Shown here: one piece after another, positions 1 to 7,135 of the stretch
Layout: every line of letters begins with the position of its first letter
Position numbering within the stretch: position 1 is the first letter of the stretch
Assembly (NCBI GenBank): GCA_964514655.1
Contig: CAZEQY010000026.1
Span: 1 to 24,993 of the forward strand
From: SZAS-7 sp964514655
GTDB lineage: Bacteria; Chlamydiota; Chlamydiia; Chlamydiales; FEN-1388
DNA length: 24,993 bases
Reading direction: 5' to 3'
Notes under the pieces: model-generated
Database searches by the model: none
Told to the model about the DNA's origin: nothing
Seen by the model: only the letters and a program-made list of their open reading frames with translations
Position numbers and translations under genes: made by a program

Positions 1-93
1 TGCCAGCGAAGCGAGATCCTGTTATTTTTTATTATTCTCAAAATCCCAGCCCAGACCCCCCCCTGTTGCTAATGTCCCGAGTTTTGCAAAAGG

Positions 94-167
94 CTCTTGG
101 TCTTAATCTTTTTTTCCTAACGTGCGTGAAAATAGATTAAGATCAAGATCAAGATCGAGATTAAGAG
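94..167. repeat. degenerate hexamer array forming a hairpin downstream of rnpB
   Basis: Bases 134-167 hold about five degenerate copies of a hexamer of the form GATCAA/GATTAA. Bases 96-109 (CTTGGTCTTAATCT) are the reverse complement of 134-147 (AGATTAAGATCAAG) apart from one position, so the region can fold into a 14-bp stem with a loop of about 24 nt. It lies just beyond the 3' end of the minus-strand RNase P RNA and could act as a transcription end or RNA-stability structure. A similar design built from a different hexamer occurs at 6949-7040. I see no gene in 1-182. Confidence 0.6.
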
Positions 168-182
168 AAATATACTAAAAAA

Positions 183-558
183 TCCTGGGAAGACGATAAG
201 CCGGATTCTGTCTACTAACTGTTGCCAGTTAGGAGGCAACCATTCATCTAGGAATGCTGTCGCCAGCATTCTCTGGCGGCATACCGAGTGCAACCCTCGG
301 AGTAGGGCATATTTGCACTCTAAGCCTTGCTTCGGATAGGGTTTGTCATGCCTTGAGTTGCCTCAAGTGCAGCTCGCCCATGATGCGAGCGTTTCAGCCT
401 GTGCATACCCTTACGGGTATGCCGGATTATTTTCTGTTACACTTTCCGTAGCCTTGCGGCTCCCAGTCTTTCACTGGTATCCTCTCCTCTAAAGTCCAGA
501 CTTTCCTCTCTCTTTATCCTCAAAGGAATAAAAACAGCGGTTGCCTGTCTTCCCAGGA
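183..558 (-). ncRNA. rnpB: RNase P RNA (bacterial type A)
   Basis: This is the catalytic RNA of ribonuclease P, which removes the 5' leader of precursor tRNAs. Read on the minus strand it begins CCUGGGAAGAC and ends GUCUUCCCAGG, so the P1 helix closes perfectly (548-558 with 185-195). The conserved 5' core GAGGAAAGUCUGGAC (about 494-508) and 3' core ACAGAAUCCGGCUUA (about 197-211) are both present and would form P4. The length of about 376 nt is usual. A run of six U residues follows P1 directly (A residues 177-182 on the plus strand), giving a possible terminator. The 5' end lies only 5 bases after the stop codon of the upstream zinc-ribbon gene. Confidence 0.97.
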
Positions 559-562
559 AGGT

Positions 563-568
563 ATTATA
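563..568 (-). promoter_or_regulatory. -10 box of the rnpB promoter
   Basis: The minus strand reads TATAAT at 568 down to 563, which places transcription initiation at about 556-558, exactly where the P1 helix of rnpB begins. No good -35 hexamer is visible at 17 bp (TCGCAG). The box overlaps the TAA stop (566-564) of the upstream coding region, so the promoter is buried in the end of that gene. Confidence 0.6.
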
Positions 569-1337
569 CTTTTGCAGGCGTTGTTCTGCGACGACGGCGC
601 GTGCCTTTTTCTTCAAGGGCTTCGCCAATGTGCTCTTGCCAGTAGTGGATGCGTGAGCAGTGTTCGCAAAATACAAGCTTTTCGCCCTTGCGTACAAGGT
701 TTTCGTGCTGAGCTGTGATAAGGATATGGCATCCTGAGCAGCAGCGGTTTTCTATAGGCACTACAACGCGATCACGCTTGTTTTTGAGGAGTTTTTCGTA
801 GATCTTCATGATTTCAGGATCAGCGTGCACCTGCATTGCATCTCGCTTTTCCTTAATTACAGCACCTTCTGCATTGATTGCTTCTACAGAAGCCAAAATT
901 TCGCGCTCTAGGTCGCTACTGCTTGTTTTGGTGCTGTCGTAGGTAGTTTTTAGGTTCTTTAAGAGATCTTCTTCAGCAGCTTGTCGGTCGTATAGATCGC
1001 TTAAACGTTGCTCTTTACCTGCTTTTTCGCGCTCTACTGCGGCAATTTCGTGGGTAAGAGCGTTAAATTCTTCAACTTTTTTCACAGCATTTTGCTGGCT
1101 TTCTAGCTTTGTAGCCTTGCTTGCAAGCTCCTGAACCTCTACTTCTGAAAGGCGGATCTGCTTTTTGAGGTCAATAACTTCATTTTCTTTTAGCACAACC
1201 TGCTGCTGCAAATCGTCGCGAAGGGAGCGTATGCGCTCAAGTTCACCCTGTCTTTCACGTTTAAGACGCATCAGACGGATCATCTGGATGTCAAGTTCCT
1301 GTATGTCAAGAATGACTTTTAGAGCATCTCGAAGCAT
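564..1337 (-). CDS. coiled-coil zinc-ribbon protein (CT398-like, C4-type)
   Basis: A protein of 257 aa. The first ~200 residues are charged heptad-like sequence with long Glu/Lys/Arg stretches, predicting an extended coiled-coil hairpin. The C-terminus holds a four-cysteine zinc ribbon (CSGCH, then CEHC 20-odd residues later) followed by SRIHYW and a very basic tail (RRRRR). This layout matches the widespread C4-type zinc-ribbon family to which chlamydial CT398 belongs; a role in scaffolding or nucleic-acid contact is inferred, not shown. I chose the ATG at 1337 (MLRDALK) because AAAGGAT lies 6-7 nt upstream. An in-frame ATG at 1370 would add 11 residues but has no such site. rnpB follows at once on the same strand, and the next gene upstream is divergent. 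Confidence 0.88.
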   Translation of the reverse strand: MLRDALKVILDIQELDIQMIRLMRLKRERQGELERIRSLRDDLQQQVVLKENEVIDLKKQIRLSEVEVQELASKATKLESQQNAVKKVEEFNALTHEIAAVEREKAGKEQRLSDLYDRQAAEEDLLKNLKTTYDSTKTSSSDLEREILASVEAINAEGAVIKEKRDAMQVHADPEIMKIYEKLLKNKRDRVVVPIENRCCSGCHILITAQHENLVRKGEKLVFCEHCSRIHYWQEHIGEALEEKGTRRRRRTTPAKV

Positions 1338-1430
1338 TGTATATCCTTTGAAAAATATGAATTTGCTCAAGAGAATACCCTATTGATTCAAAAACTCTCA
1401 AGTAAAAATATGGGAAAATTCGCATTTTTC

Positions 1431-1458
1431 TTTAAATAAATTATTCAATTGGTATAGT
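1431..1458 (+). promoter_or_regulatory. possible promoter of the 1496 gene
   Basis: TATAGT at 1453-1458 makes a reasonable -10 box, with TTTAAA at 1431-1436 as a weak -35 (16-bp spacer). The start point would be near 1465, about 30 nt before the ATG at 1496. It lies in the AT-rich divergent intergenic stretch. Confidence 0.35.
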
Positions 1459-1495
1459 GCGGGTTAAGAAGAACATTTACTGGGAGGAAATAACC

Positions 1496-1915
1496 ATGGC
1501 ATCATTGCCCGCACCAAAAAGGGCCAACACCCAAAAGCTTGGTTCACAAAAAAAGACTATAAGTGCAAAAGCTAGACAAAACTCGCGCTCAAGCCCAGCT
1601 GCAACCGGCGTCAGAAGAAGCCACCTTGCACACAACAATAAAGCAAAATCAAAGCACACAAAGATCGTTGTTACCTGTAACTGCGGCTTTCCTAATAACC
1701 TCTACATTCGAGGCGAAGGTGTTAAAGGCCTAAGTTGGGATAAAGGCACCCTCATGAAGTGCACAAAAGATGATGAGTGGGTATGGGAAACAGATGCGTT
1801 TTTCAACCACGGAAAAGTCAAGGTTCTTATCAACGATAAAGAATATGAACTTGGCGAAAACCATGAAATCGACTGCGGAGCATCTATTAGCTTTGCACCT
1901 CGCTTTAATAGATGA
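1496..1915 (+). CDS. small basic protein with CBM20/48-like carbohydrate-binding C-terminus
   Basis: A protein of 139 aa. The first ~55 residues are rich in Lys, Ala, Ser, Gln and Arg and look disordered. The last ~80 residues (from about VTCNCGF) look like an immunoglobulin-like starch/glycogen-binding domain: LYIRGEG, LSWDKG, WVWET, VKVLINDKEYELGENH and a final FAPRF follow the usual strand pattern of CBM20/CBM48-type modules. Binding to glycogen is inferred from this pattern alone. The start at 1496 is set by a strong GGGAGG site at 1481-1486; an in-frame GTG or ATG farther upstream (1457) lacks one. The stop overlaps the start of the sugar kinase gene by 4 bases (ATGA), so the two are translationally coupled. 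Confidence 0.8.
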   Translation: MASLPAPKRANTQKLGSQKKTISAKARQNSRSSPAATGVRRSHLAHNNKAKSKHTKIVVTCNCGFPNNLYIRGEGVKGLSWDKGTLMKCTKDDEWVWETDAFFNHGKVKVLINDKEYELGENHEIDCGASISFAPRFNR

Positions 1916-2964
1916 GAGATCTTGCTCATCGCCTTACTACACGACAGGTGCACAACCTGTCGTTTCTTATTGGTTTTGACGGCTTTATAGACAACATCTA
2001 CCGCGTTGTAGAAAGCCGCAAAAATGCTAAAGAATGCACCTTTATGCAGAAGATGCATGACTTTTCTGATCGCGTTATTCAAGCTTCGCATAAAAGCACT
2101 AATATAGAACTAGTCTGTGAGGACACGCGCCTCGGCGGCAATGGCCCTATACTCGCTTCAAGTCTTCTAGCTCTTGGAACCACTGTTTCGCTCATCGGCG
2201 CTCTTGGCTATCCAAAGATAGACCCTATATTTCACAGCCTAGAAAAGGGCTGTAAAGAGTGCATCACAGTCGGACCAGCAGGCCATACAGATGCCCTAGA
2301 ATTTAATGATGGAAAGCTTCTTTTAGGAAAGCATACATCTATTCTCACAATCGATGAACACCTGATACTTGAGCGTGTTGGAAAAGCAAAACTCATCAAT
2401 CTTCTAGAAAACTCTAAGATCTTTGCATCTGCAAACTGGACTATGATCTTTGGCCTCACAGCATTTTGGAAGCTATTAGATGAACTGCTACCCACGTTTA
2501 GCAAAAAACCTGAGTGGATGTTTGTAGATATTGCTGATCCTGCAAAGCGCCTAGATAGCGATATCAAAGAGGCCATAGAGACGCTATCTACGCTACAAAA
2601 ACACCTTAAAGTAGTGCTTGGGCTTAATGTAGCTGAAGCTGAACGCGTCGCTCACGTCATGAACACAAAACCGGATGCCAAAAGCATACAAAGGGCTTTA
2701 AACATCGAACAGGTTGTCATCCATGCAATAGAGGAGGCTGAAAGCGCAAGTAGCAACGACTATGCCCATGTACAAGGCCCTCATGTAAAAAAACCCCGCA
2801 TCACAACAGGTGGCGGAGATAACTTTAACGCAGGCTATATGGTTGGCCTTGGACTTGGCCTCAACCTCTATGACTGCCTAACACTTGCCACCCACACATC
2901 CGGCTACTACGTAGAATTTGCAAAATCCCCATCCCTTCACGAATTGGCAGAATATTTAAAGTAA
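1912..2964 (+). CDS. PfkB-family sugar (or nucleoside) kinase
   Basis: A protein of 350 aa of the ribokinase/PfkB fold, which transfers a phosphate from a nucleotide to a sugar or nucleoside. Visible marks are GFDGFID near the N-terminus (Asp24, substrate contact), LGGNGPILASSLLALG (74-89, the first PfkB signature with its GGN turn), FVDIADP (204-210) and TTGGGDNFNAGY (298-309). The last corresponds to the DTxGAGD anion hole, with Asp303 as catalytic base and GGGD in place of GAGD. The substrate cannot be read from sequence. The ATG overlaps the stop of the carbohydrate-binding gene, which suggests a joint role in carbohydrate or glycogen use. The glyA promoter starts directly after the stop. 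Confidence 0.85.
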   Translation: MRDLAHRLTTRQVHNLSFLIGFDGFIDNIYRVVESRKNAKECTFMQKMHDFSDRVIQASHKSTNIELVCEDTRLGGNGPILASSLLALGTTVSLIGALGYPKIDPIFHSLEKGCKECITVGPAGHTDALEFNDGKLLLGKHTSILTIDEHLILERVGKAKLINLLENSKIFASANWTMIFGLTAFWKLLDELLPTFSKKPEWMFVDIADPAKRLDSDIKEAIETLSTLQKHLKVVLGLNVAEAERVAHVMNTKPDAKSIQRALNIEQVVIHAIEEAESASSNDYAHVQGPHVKKPRITTGGGDNFNAGYMVGLGLGLNLYDCLTLATHTSGYYVEFAKSPSLHELAEYLK

Positions 2965-2993
2965 TTGCATTTCTCACGGCGAGCTTATATATT
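2965..2993 (+). promoter_or_regulatory. promoter of the glyA-clpP-dapF-xerC operon
   Basis: TTGCAT at 2965-2970, a 17-bp spacer and TATATT at 2988-2993 give a near-consensus sigma-70/66-type promoter. Initiation would be near 3000, 15 nt before the glyA ATG, with GAGGTGA at 3005-3011 as ribosome-binding site. The -35 box touches the stop codon of the kinase gene. Confidence 0.65.
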
Positions 2994-3014
2994 CTTACGT
3001 TTGCGAGGTGATAG

Positions 3015-4526
3015 ATGACATATTTCTTAGAAAGCTATTTTTCAAAACATCCCGAGGCAAGCCGCTCTAAAGCTGCTATAGCCTATTTGGCAAGTCTAGA
3101 CTACCTCAGCCAAACATCGCCTCATACTGCACAAAAAATTGTGCAAGAGCTACAAGATCAGCGCTCATACTTAAAGATGATCGCATCAGAAAACTACTCT
3201 TCTCTTGCCGTACAGCTGGCTATGGGCAACTTACTTACTGATAAGTATGCTGAAGGTTATCCTTTTCATCGCTTCTATGCAGGCTGCGACAACCTTGATG
3301 CCATAGAACATGAAGCAGAAGAGTCTTTAAAAGCCCTCTTTGGCGCTGAAGCTGCCTACGTGCAGCCACATTCTGGAGCCGATGCAAACCTCGTTGCCTT
3401 CTGGGCAATACTCATCAAAAATGTGCAGCATAAGGAACTGGAACGGCTAGCCAAAAAATCTGTCGACGAACTTACTCGCGAAGAGTACGAAGAAATACGC
3501 CAGCTTCTTGTAAACCAAAAGGTTTTGGGAATGTCGCTAAATTCCGGTGGCCACCTCACACATGGCTATAGGCATAATATTTCTTCAAAAATCATGCAGT
3601 CATCATTCTACGATGTTGACCCGAAGACAGAACGCATCGACTACAGCGCCATCCAAAAACGCGCACAAGAAGAAAAACCCCTCATACTCCTTGCAGGCTA
3701 TTCTGCACATCCACGCAAGATTAACTTTGCTAAGATGAAGGAAATTGCCGAAAGTGTCGGAGCAACACTCATGGTGGACATGGCCCACTTTGCAGGGCTT
3801 GTAGCAGGACAAGCGTTTACGGGCGAATATAACCCCATCCCTTATGCAGACATCGTCACCTCCACAACGCACAAAACGCTACGAGGACCTCGTGGAGGCT
3901 TTATCCTCTCGACAAATGACTATAAGGAATTTATCAATAAAGGCTGCCCACTTGTGCTTGGAGGCCCACTTCCACACGTTATCGCCGCAAAAGCAATTGC
4001 TTTTGAAGAGGCCCGTCAAGACAGCTTTAAAACATACGCAAAACAGGTTGTAGAAAACTCCCAAGCGCTTGCTCGCGCACTCTTAGAAGAAGGTTTTCGC
4101 CTTGTAACCGGCGGCACAGAAAACCACATGGTAATTGTGGATGTCTCTTCGCTACACATTACAGGACGACAAGCAGAAACTGCGCTAAGACAGGCGCATA
4201 TAACATGTAACCGCAATGCGGTGCCTTTTGATCCTAATGGTCCTTGGTATACTTCTGGCATTCGTCTTGGCACCCCTGCTCTTACAACGCTTGGCATGGG
4301 AACAGGCGAGATGAAGCAGATTGCAAAAATCATTTCAGCAGCCCTTAAGCACACCAAAGCAAGCCCTACAGCATCCGGTGCTGTAAGCAAAGCTCAAGTC
4401 ATAATCGACGAAGATATTTTTGAAAAACTAAAAGCCAATGTCATAGAACTCTTGCAAGCCTATCCTCTCTATCCGGAAATCGAGGTTAACCAAGAGGCTC
4501 TTGCAGATAATGCGATAAATCGCTAA
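3015..4526 (+). CDS. glyA: serine hydroxymethyltransferase (chlamydial type)
   Basis: A PLP enzyme of 503 aa that converts serine and tetrahydrofolate to glycine and 5,10-methylene-tetrahydrofolate. The PLP-binding motif STTHKTLRGPRGG places the Schiff-base lysine at about residue 287. KMIASENYSS, DKYAEGYPFHRFYAGC and VDMAHFAGL are classical SHMT signatures. The enzyme is about 80 residues longer than the E. coli form. Part of this is an extra segment at about 130-185 (KNVQHKELERLAKKSVDEL and following), a known trait of chlamydial GlyA. For Chlamydia, GlyA has been reported to have a side activity as alanine racemase, replacing the missing Alr; that applies here only by homology. GAGGTGA lies 3 nt upstream of the ATG. 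It is the first gene of an operon. Confidence 0.96.
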   Translation: MTYFLESYFSKHPEASRSKAAIAYLASLDYLSQTSPHTAQKIVQELQDQRSYLKMIASENYSSLAVQLAMGNLLTDKYAEGYPFHRFYAGCDNLDAIEHEAEESLKALFGAEAAYVQPHSGADANLVAFWAILIKNVQHKELERLAKKSVDELTREEYEEIRQLLVNQKVLGMSLNSGGHLTHGYRHNISSKIMQSSFYDVDPKTERIDYSAIQKRAQEEKPLILLAGYSAHPRKINFAKMKEIAESVGATLMVDMAHFAGLVAGQAFTGEYNPIPYADIVTSTTHKTLRGPRGGFILSTNDYKEFINKGCPLVLGGPLPHVIAAKAIAFEEARQDSFKTYAKQVVENSQALARALLEEGFRLVTGGTENHMVIVDVSSLHITGRQAETALRQAHITCNRNAVPFDPNGPWYTSGIRLGTPALTTLGMGTGEMKQIAKIISAALKHTKASPTASGAVSKAQVIIDEDIFEKLKANVIELLQAYPLYPEIEVNQEALADNAINR

Positions 4527-4561
4527 GACTAACAAACAGGCATAAACGAAGGAAAAACCTC

Positions 4562-5182
4562 ATGCGACACAAGATCATTTTACAAGATGAAGAATCAACT
4601 GAACCTGCAAACAAAATATCCCTCACGCAAGATCGCATTGACCTTGCGCTTCTTAACTCAAGACGGATACTCATTGGTAGAGCCTTTGATAACGATCTTG
4701 CTGAAGAAGTAATAAAACAGCTTTGGTACTTAGAGCTTCAAGCTCCAGGCAAACCAATCCTTCTTGTTATCAATAGCCCTGGCGGCTCTGTAGATGCCGG
4801 CTTTGCTATATGGGATCAGATAAAATGTATCTCCTCTCCTGTTACAACGCTGATCACCGGTCTTGCTGCTTCTATGGGATCTGTTCTATCGCTTGCAGCA
4901 GCCCCTAAACGCCGTTTTGCAACACCGCTTGCTCGCTTTATGATTCACCAGCCATCAATTATGGGTGTTATCCAAGGCCAGGCAACAGACCTTGAAATTC
5001 ACGCACGTGAAATTTTAAAGACTAAAGAGCAGCTTATCTCCATCTACACAAAAGCTACTGGCAAAAGTAGAGAAGTTATCGAAAAGGCAATCGACCGCGA
5101 CACATGGATGAGCGCACAAGAAGCGCTTGAATTTGGCCACATCGACAAAATCATCACCTCTTTTAAAGACCTTGAAGTATGA
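4562..5182 (+). CDS. clpP: ATP-dependent Clp protease proteolytic subunit
   Basis: A peptidase of 206 aa that forms a barrel-shaped 14-mer and degrades proteins unfolded by ClpX or ClpC. The triad is complete: Ser104 in AASMGS, His129 in MIHQP and Asp180 in RDTWMSA. NSPGGSVDAGFAIWDQI is the usual substrate-binding strand and loop. Chlamydiae carry two clpP genes, and this one, between glyA and dapF, corresponds by position to C. trachomatis CT431. AAGGAAAA lies 6-13 nt before the ATG. It stands 35 nt after glyA, and its stop overlaps the dapF start by 4 bases, so the three are probably one transcript. Confidence 0.95.
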   Translation: MRHKIILQDEESTEPANKISLTQDRIDLALLNSRRILIGRAFDNDLAEEVIKQLWYLELQAPGKPILLVINSPGGSVDAGFAIWDQIKCISSPVTTLITGLAASMGSVLSLAAAPKRRFATPLARFMIHQPSIMGVIQGQATDLEIHAREILKTKEQLISIYTKATGKSREVIEKAIDRDTWMSAQEALEFGHIDKIITSFKDLEV

Positions 5183-6063
5183 CAAATAAAACACTAGACA
5201 CAAAGACAATGAATATCGACGTCAGCCACTATTCCGGCTGCGGTAATGACTTTTTACTCATCGACAACCGAGATGGGCATATTCCTGAGTTTACTACTGA
5301 CTGCATCCAAAACCTCTGCCAGCAACAAACAGGCGCAGGTGTTGATGGCCTTATCGTCGTTGGATCATCAAAGAGTGCAGATGTTGCGATGAAGTACTAT
5401 AACGCCGATGGCAAAGAAGCAGACATGTGCGGAAATGGCGTTCGCTGCCTCATGCAGTTTTTGCGACAAAAGCGCAACTACCCACGTACAAGATGCCTTC
5501 TTGAAACAAGACTTCGCGACCTTGTCATATCCTGCGACAACCAAAATGTCTCTGTACACATGGGCACCGTGCACGAATATGGCTGGGATATACCTGTAGA
5601 GTATCAGGGTAAAACATATAAGGCGCATCACCTAAATACTGGTGTTCCCCATGTTGTACTCTTTGTCGATGATGTAGATAGCGTCGATGTTGATGGCCTT
5701 GGCCGCTACGTTCGCTTTCACGAAAAATTTGGCCCGCAAGGCACCAATGTAAACTTTGTTCAGCAGGTACATGCTGAACCAGAATATACAGCCCACATCC
5801 GCACCTATGAGCGCGGTGTTGAGCGAGAAACATTAGCCTGCGGAACAGGTGTTACAGCAGCTGCCTACTGCCTGCAAAAGCGAGCGGGCTTCCACTCACC
5901 TATTTCGCTTCGCGTACAGTCCGGAGAGTGGCTACAGGTGCTTTTTGAAGAAGTAGATGGCAAGCTCGACAACGTGATTATGAAAGGGCCTGCAACATGG
6001 ATTAAAGATGGAGCTATCAATCTTGATCCTGAAAACTTCTCATTCACTCTTACATTTTCATGA
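5179..6063 (+). CDS. dapF: diaminopimelate epimerase
   Basis: An enzyme of 294 aa that converts LL- to meso-diaminopimelate, the cross-linking residue of peptidoglycan. The two catalytic cysteines are Cys84 in DMCGNGVRC and Cys221 in LACGTGVTAAA, and GCGNDFLLIDNR is the N-terminal substrate loop. Chlamydial DapF has been reported to act as a glutamate racemase as well, compensating for the absence of MurI; that is known for C. trachomatis and inferred here. The ATG overlaps the clpP stop (ATGA at 5179-5182). A second in-frame ATG at 5209 (MNIDVSHY) would give 284 aa, closer to the usual length, so the true start may be either. The stop overlaps the xerC start. Confidence 0.95.
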   Translation: MTNKTLDTKTMNIDVSHYSGCGNDFLLIDNRDGHIPEFTTDCIQNLCQQQTGAGVDGLIVVGSSKSADVAMKYYNADGKEADMCGNGVRCLMQFLRQKRNYPRTRCLLETRLRDLVISCDNQNVSVHMGTVHEYGWDIPVEYQGKTYKAHHLNTGVPHVVLFVDDVDSVDVDGLGRYVRFHEKFGPQGTNVNFVQQVHAEPEYTAHIRTYERGVERETLACGTGVTAAAYCLQKRAGFHSPISLRVQSGEWLQVLFEEVDGKLDNVIMKGPATWIKDGAINLDPENFSFTLTFS

Positions 6064-6935
6064 TAGAGCAAGAGATTGAGCGTTTTTTAGAGCACCTTAC
6101 GGTCATAAAAAACGCTTCTAGCCATACCATACGAAACTATGGAAATGACTTAAAAGCCCTTTCGCAGTTTGTGGACGGCAAACCCCTTCAAGAGATAAAT
6201 AAAAGCGTGCTTCGCGAGTTTTTGGCTGATTTAACAGACCAGCGACTTGCGCGTCGCTCTATTGTACGTCGACTTTCTGCAATACGCAGTTTTTTTTGTT
6301 TTTTGCATAAAGAAAAGCGCCTTACAGTAAACCCAATGGCAGATATTGAAAGTCCAAAGCTTGAGCGCAAGATCCCCCTCTCACTTACCTATGAAGAAGT
6401 ACAAAACCTCTTTAGTCAGCCCGATAGCTCAGAATTTACAGGCCTTCGCGACAGGTGCATATTAGAGCTTTTTTATAGCTCTGGCCTACGTGTAAGTGAA
6501 CTTGTTGCCCTTGATAGAAACGACTTTGACTTTGAAAAGTTTGAAATGCGCCTGCAAGGTAAAGGCAAAAAAGAGCGCGTTGTTCCCATTACCATGACAG
6601 CAGCAGACTGGATTCAGCGCTATCTGCAGCATAAAGACCACAAAGGAAAGTCTGAAGCCATATTCTTAAATCGCTTTTTAGAGCGGCTGACAACCCGTTC
6701 TGTAGATCGTCTTTTTGTAAAATACCTAAAAGCAAGCGGCCTTGCCGCCCACATCACCCCCCACATCATCCGACACACAATAGCCACCCACTGGCTTGAA
6801 AACGGCATGGACCTCAAAACCATACAGCTTTTACTTGGCCACACAAGCCTTGCAACCACCACCATCTACACCCACGTCTCAACCTCCCTCAAGAAAAAAA
6901 CGTACCAAGAGAGCCATCCCCACGGTGAGATTTAA
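6060..6935 (+). CDS. xerC: tyrosine recombinase XerC
   Basis: A protein of 291 aa that, with XerD, resolves chromosome dimers at dif. All catalytic residues of the tyrosine recombinase family are visible: Arg144 (SSGLRVSEL), Lys168 (QGKGKKERVVP), His235 and Arg238 (HIIRHTIATH), His261 (LLGH) and the nucleophile Tyr270 (TTTIYTHVS). The N-terminal SAM-like domain spans about 1-100. Length and neighbourhood (ABC-F gene next, as in CT347/CT348) favour XerC over XerD. The ATG lies in the ATGA overlap with dapF. It is the last gene of the glyA operon, and a hairpin-forming hexamer repeat follows 13 nt after the stop. Confidence 0.94.
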   Translation: MIEQEIERFLEHLTVIKNASSHTIRNYGNDLKALSQFVDGKPLQEINKSVLREFLADLTDQRLARRSIVRRLSAIRSFFCFLHKEKRLTVNPMADIESPKLERKIPLSLTYEEVQNLFSQPDSSEFTGLRDRCILELFYSSGLRVSELVALDRNDFDFEKFEMRLQGKGKKERVVPITMTAADWIQRYLQHKDHKGKSEAIFLNRFLERLTTRSVDRLFVKYLKASGLAAHITPHIIRHTIATHWLENGMDLKTIQLLLGHTSLATTTIYTHVSTSLKKKTYQESHPHGEI

Positions 6936-6948
6936 GGAATACAAATCC

Positions 6949-7040
6949 GGTCTCGGTCTCGGACACGGTCTCGGTCTCGAACGTGAGAGCACGCTTATGT
7001 GACAGATAATCGTTACAGCCGAGACCGAGACCGTGACCGT
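6949..7040. repeat. GGTCTC/GAGACC hexamer repeats forming a stem-loop
   Basis: Bases 6949-6979 contain five near-identical hexamers of the GGTCTC type with one GGACAC variant. Bases 7020-7040 hold the opposite-strand form GAGACC, then GTGACC. The 16-mer CACGGTCTCGGTCTCG (6964-6979) is exactly complementary to 7020-7035, giving a perfect 16-bp GC-rich stem with a 40-nt loop. It lies between xerC and the ABC-F promoter and may end the glyA operon or protect its mRNA. There is no clear U-run, so a standard intrinsic terminator is not evident. Confidence 0.7.
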
Positions 7041-7080
7041 GACTCATGACTCTAATCCTCATGAAAACGCACCTTGCAGC

Positions 7081-7110
7081 TTGATCTATTTCCCCTCCGT
7101 CATGTATAAT
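7081..7110 (+). promoter_or_regulatory. promoter of the ABC-F gene
   Basis: TTGATC at 7081-7086, an 18-bp spacer and a perfect TATAAT at 7105-7110 form a strong sigma-70/66-type promoter. Initiation near 7117 leaves a leader of about 19 nt with only a weak ribosome-binding site (TAGAG) before the ATG at 7136. Confidence 0.7.
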
Positions 7111-7135
7111 GAATCTTTTTTAAAATAGAGCTTGT

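Noticed and set aside
134..167. Hexamer repeats as a CRISPR array
   Set aside because: The unit is 6 bp, there are no spacers, and no cas gene is present in the window.
254..697. Open reading frames on both strands over the RNase P RNA and its upstream border
   Set aside because: They lie inside the conserved RNA secondary structure or across it and encode no recognisable protein; the RNA explains the sequence.
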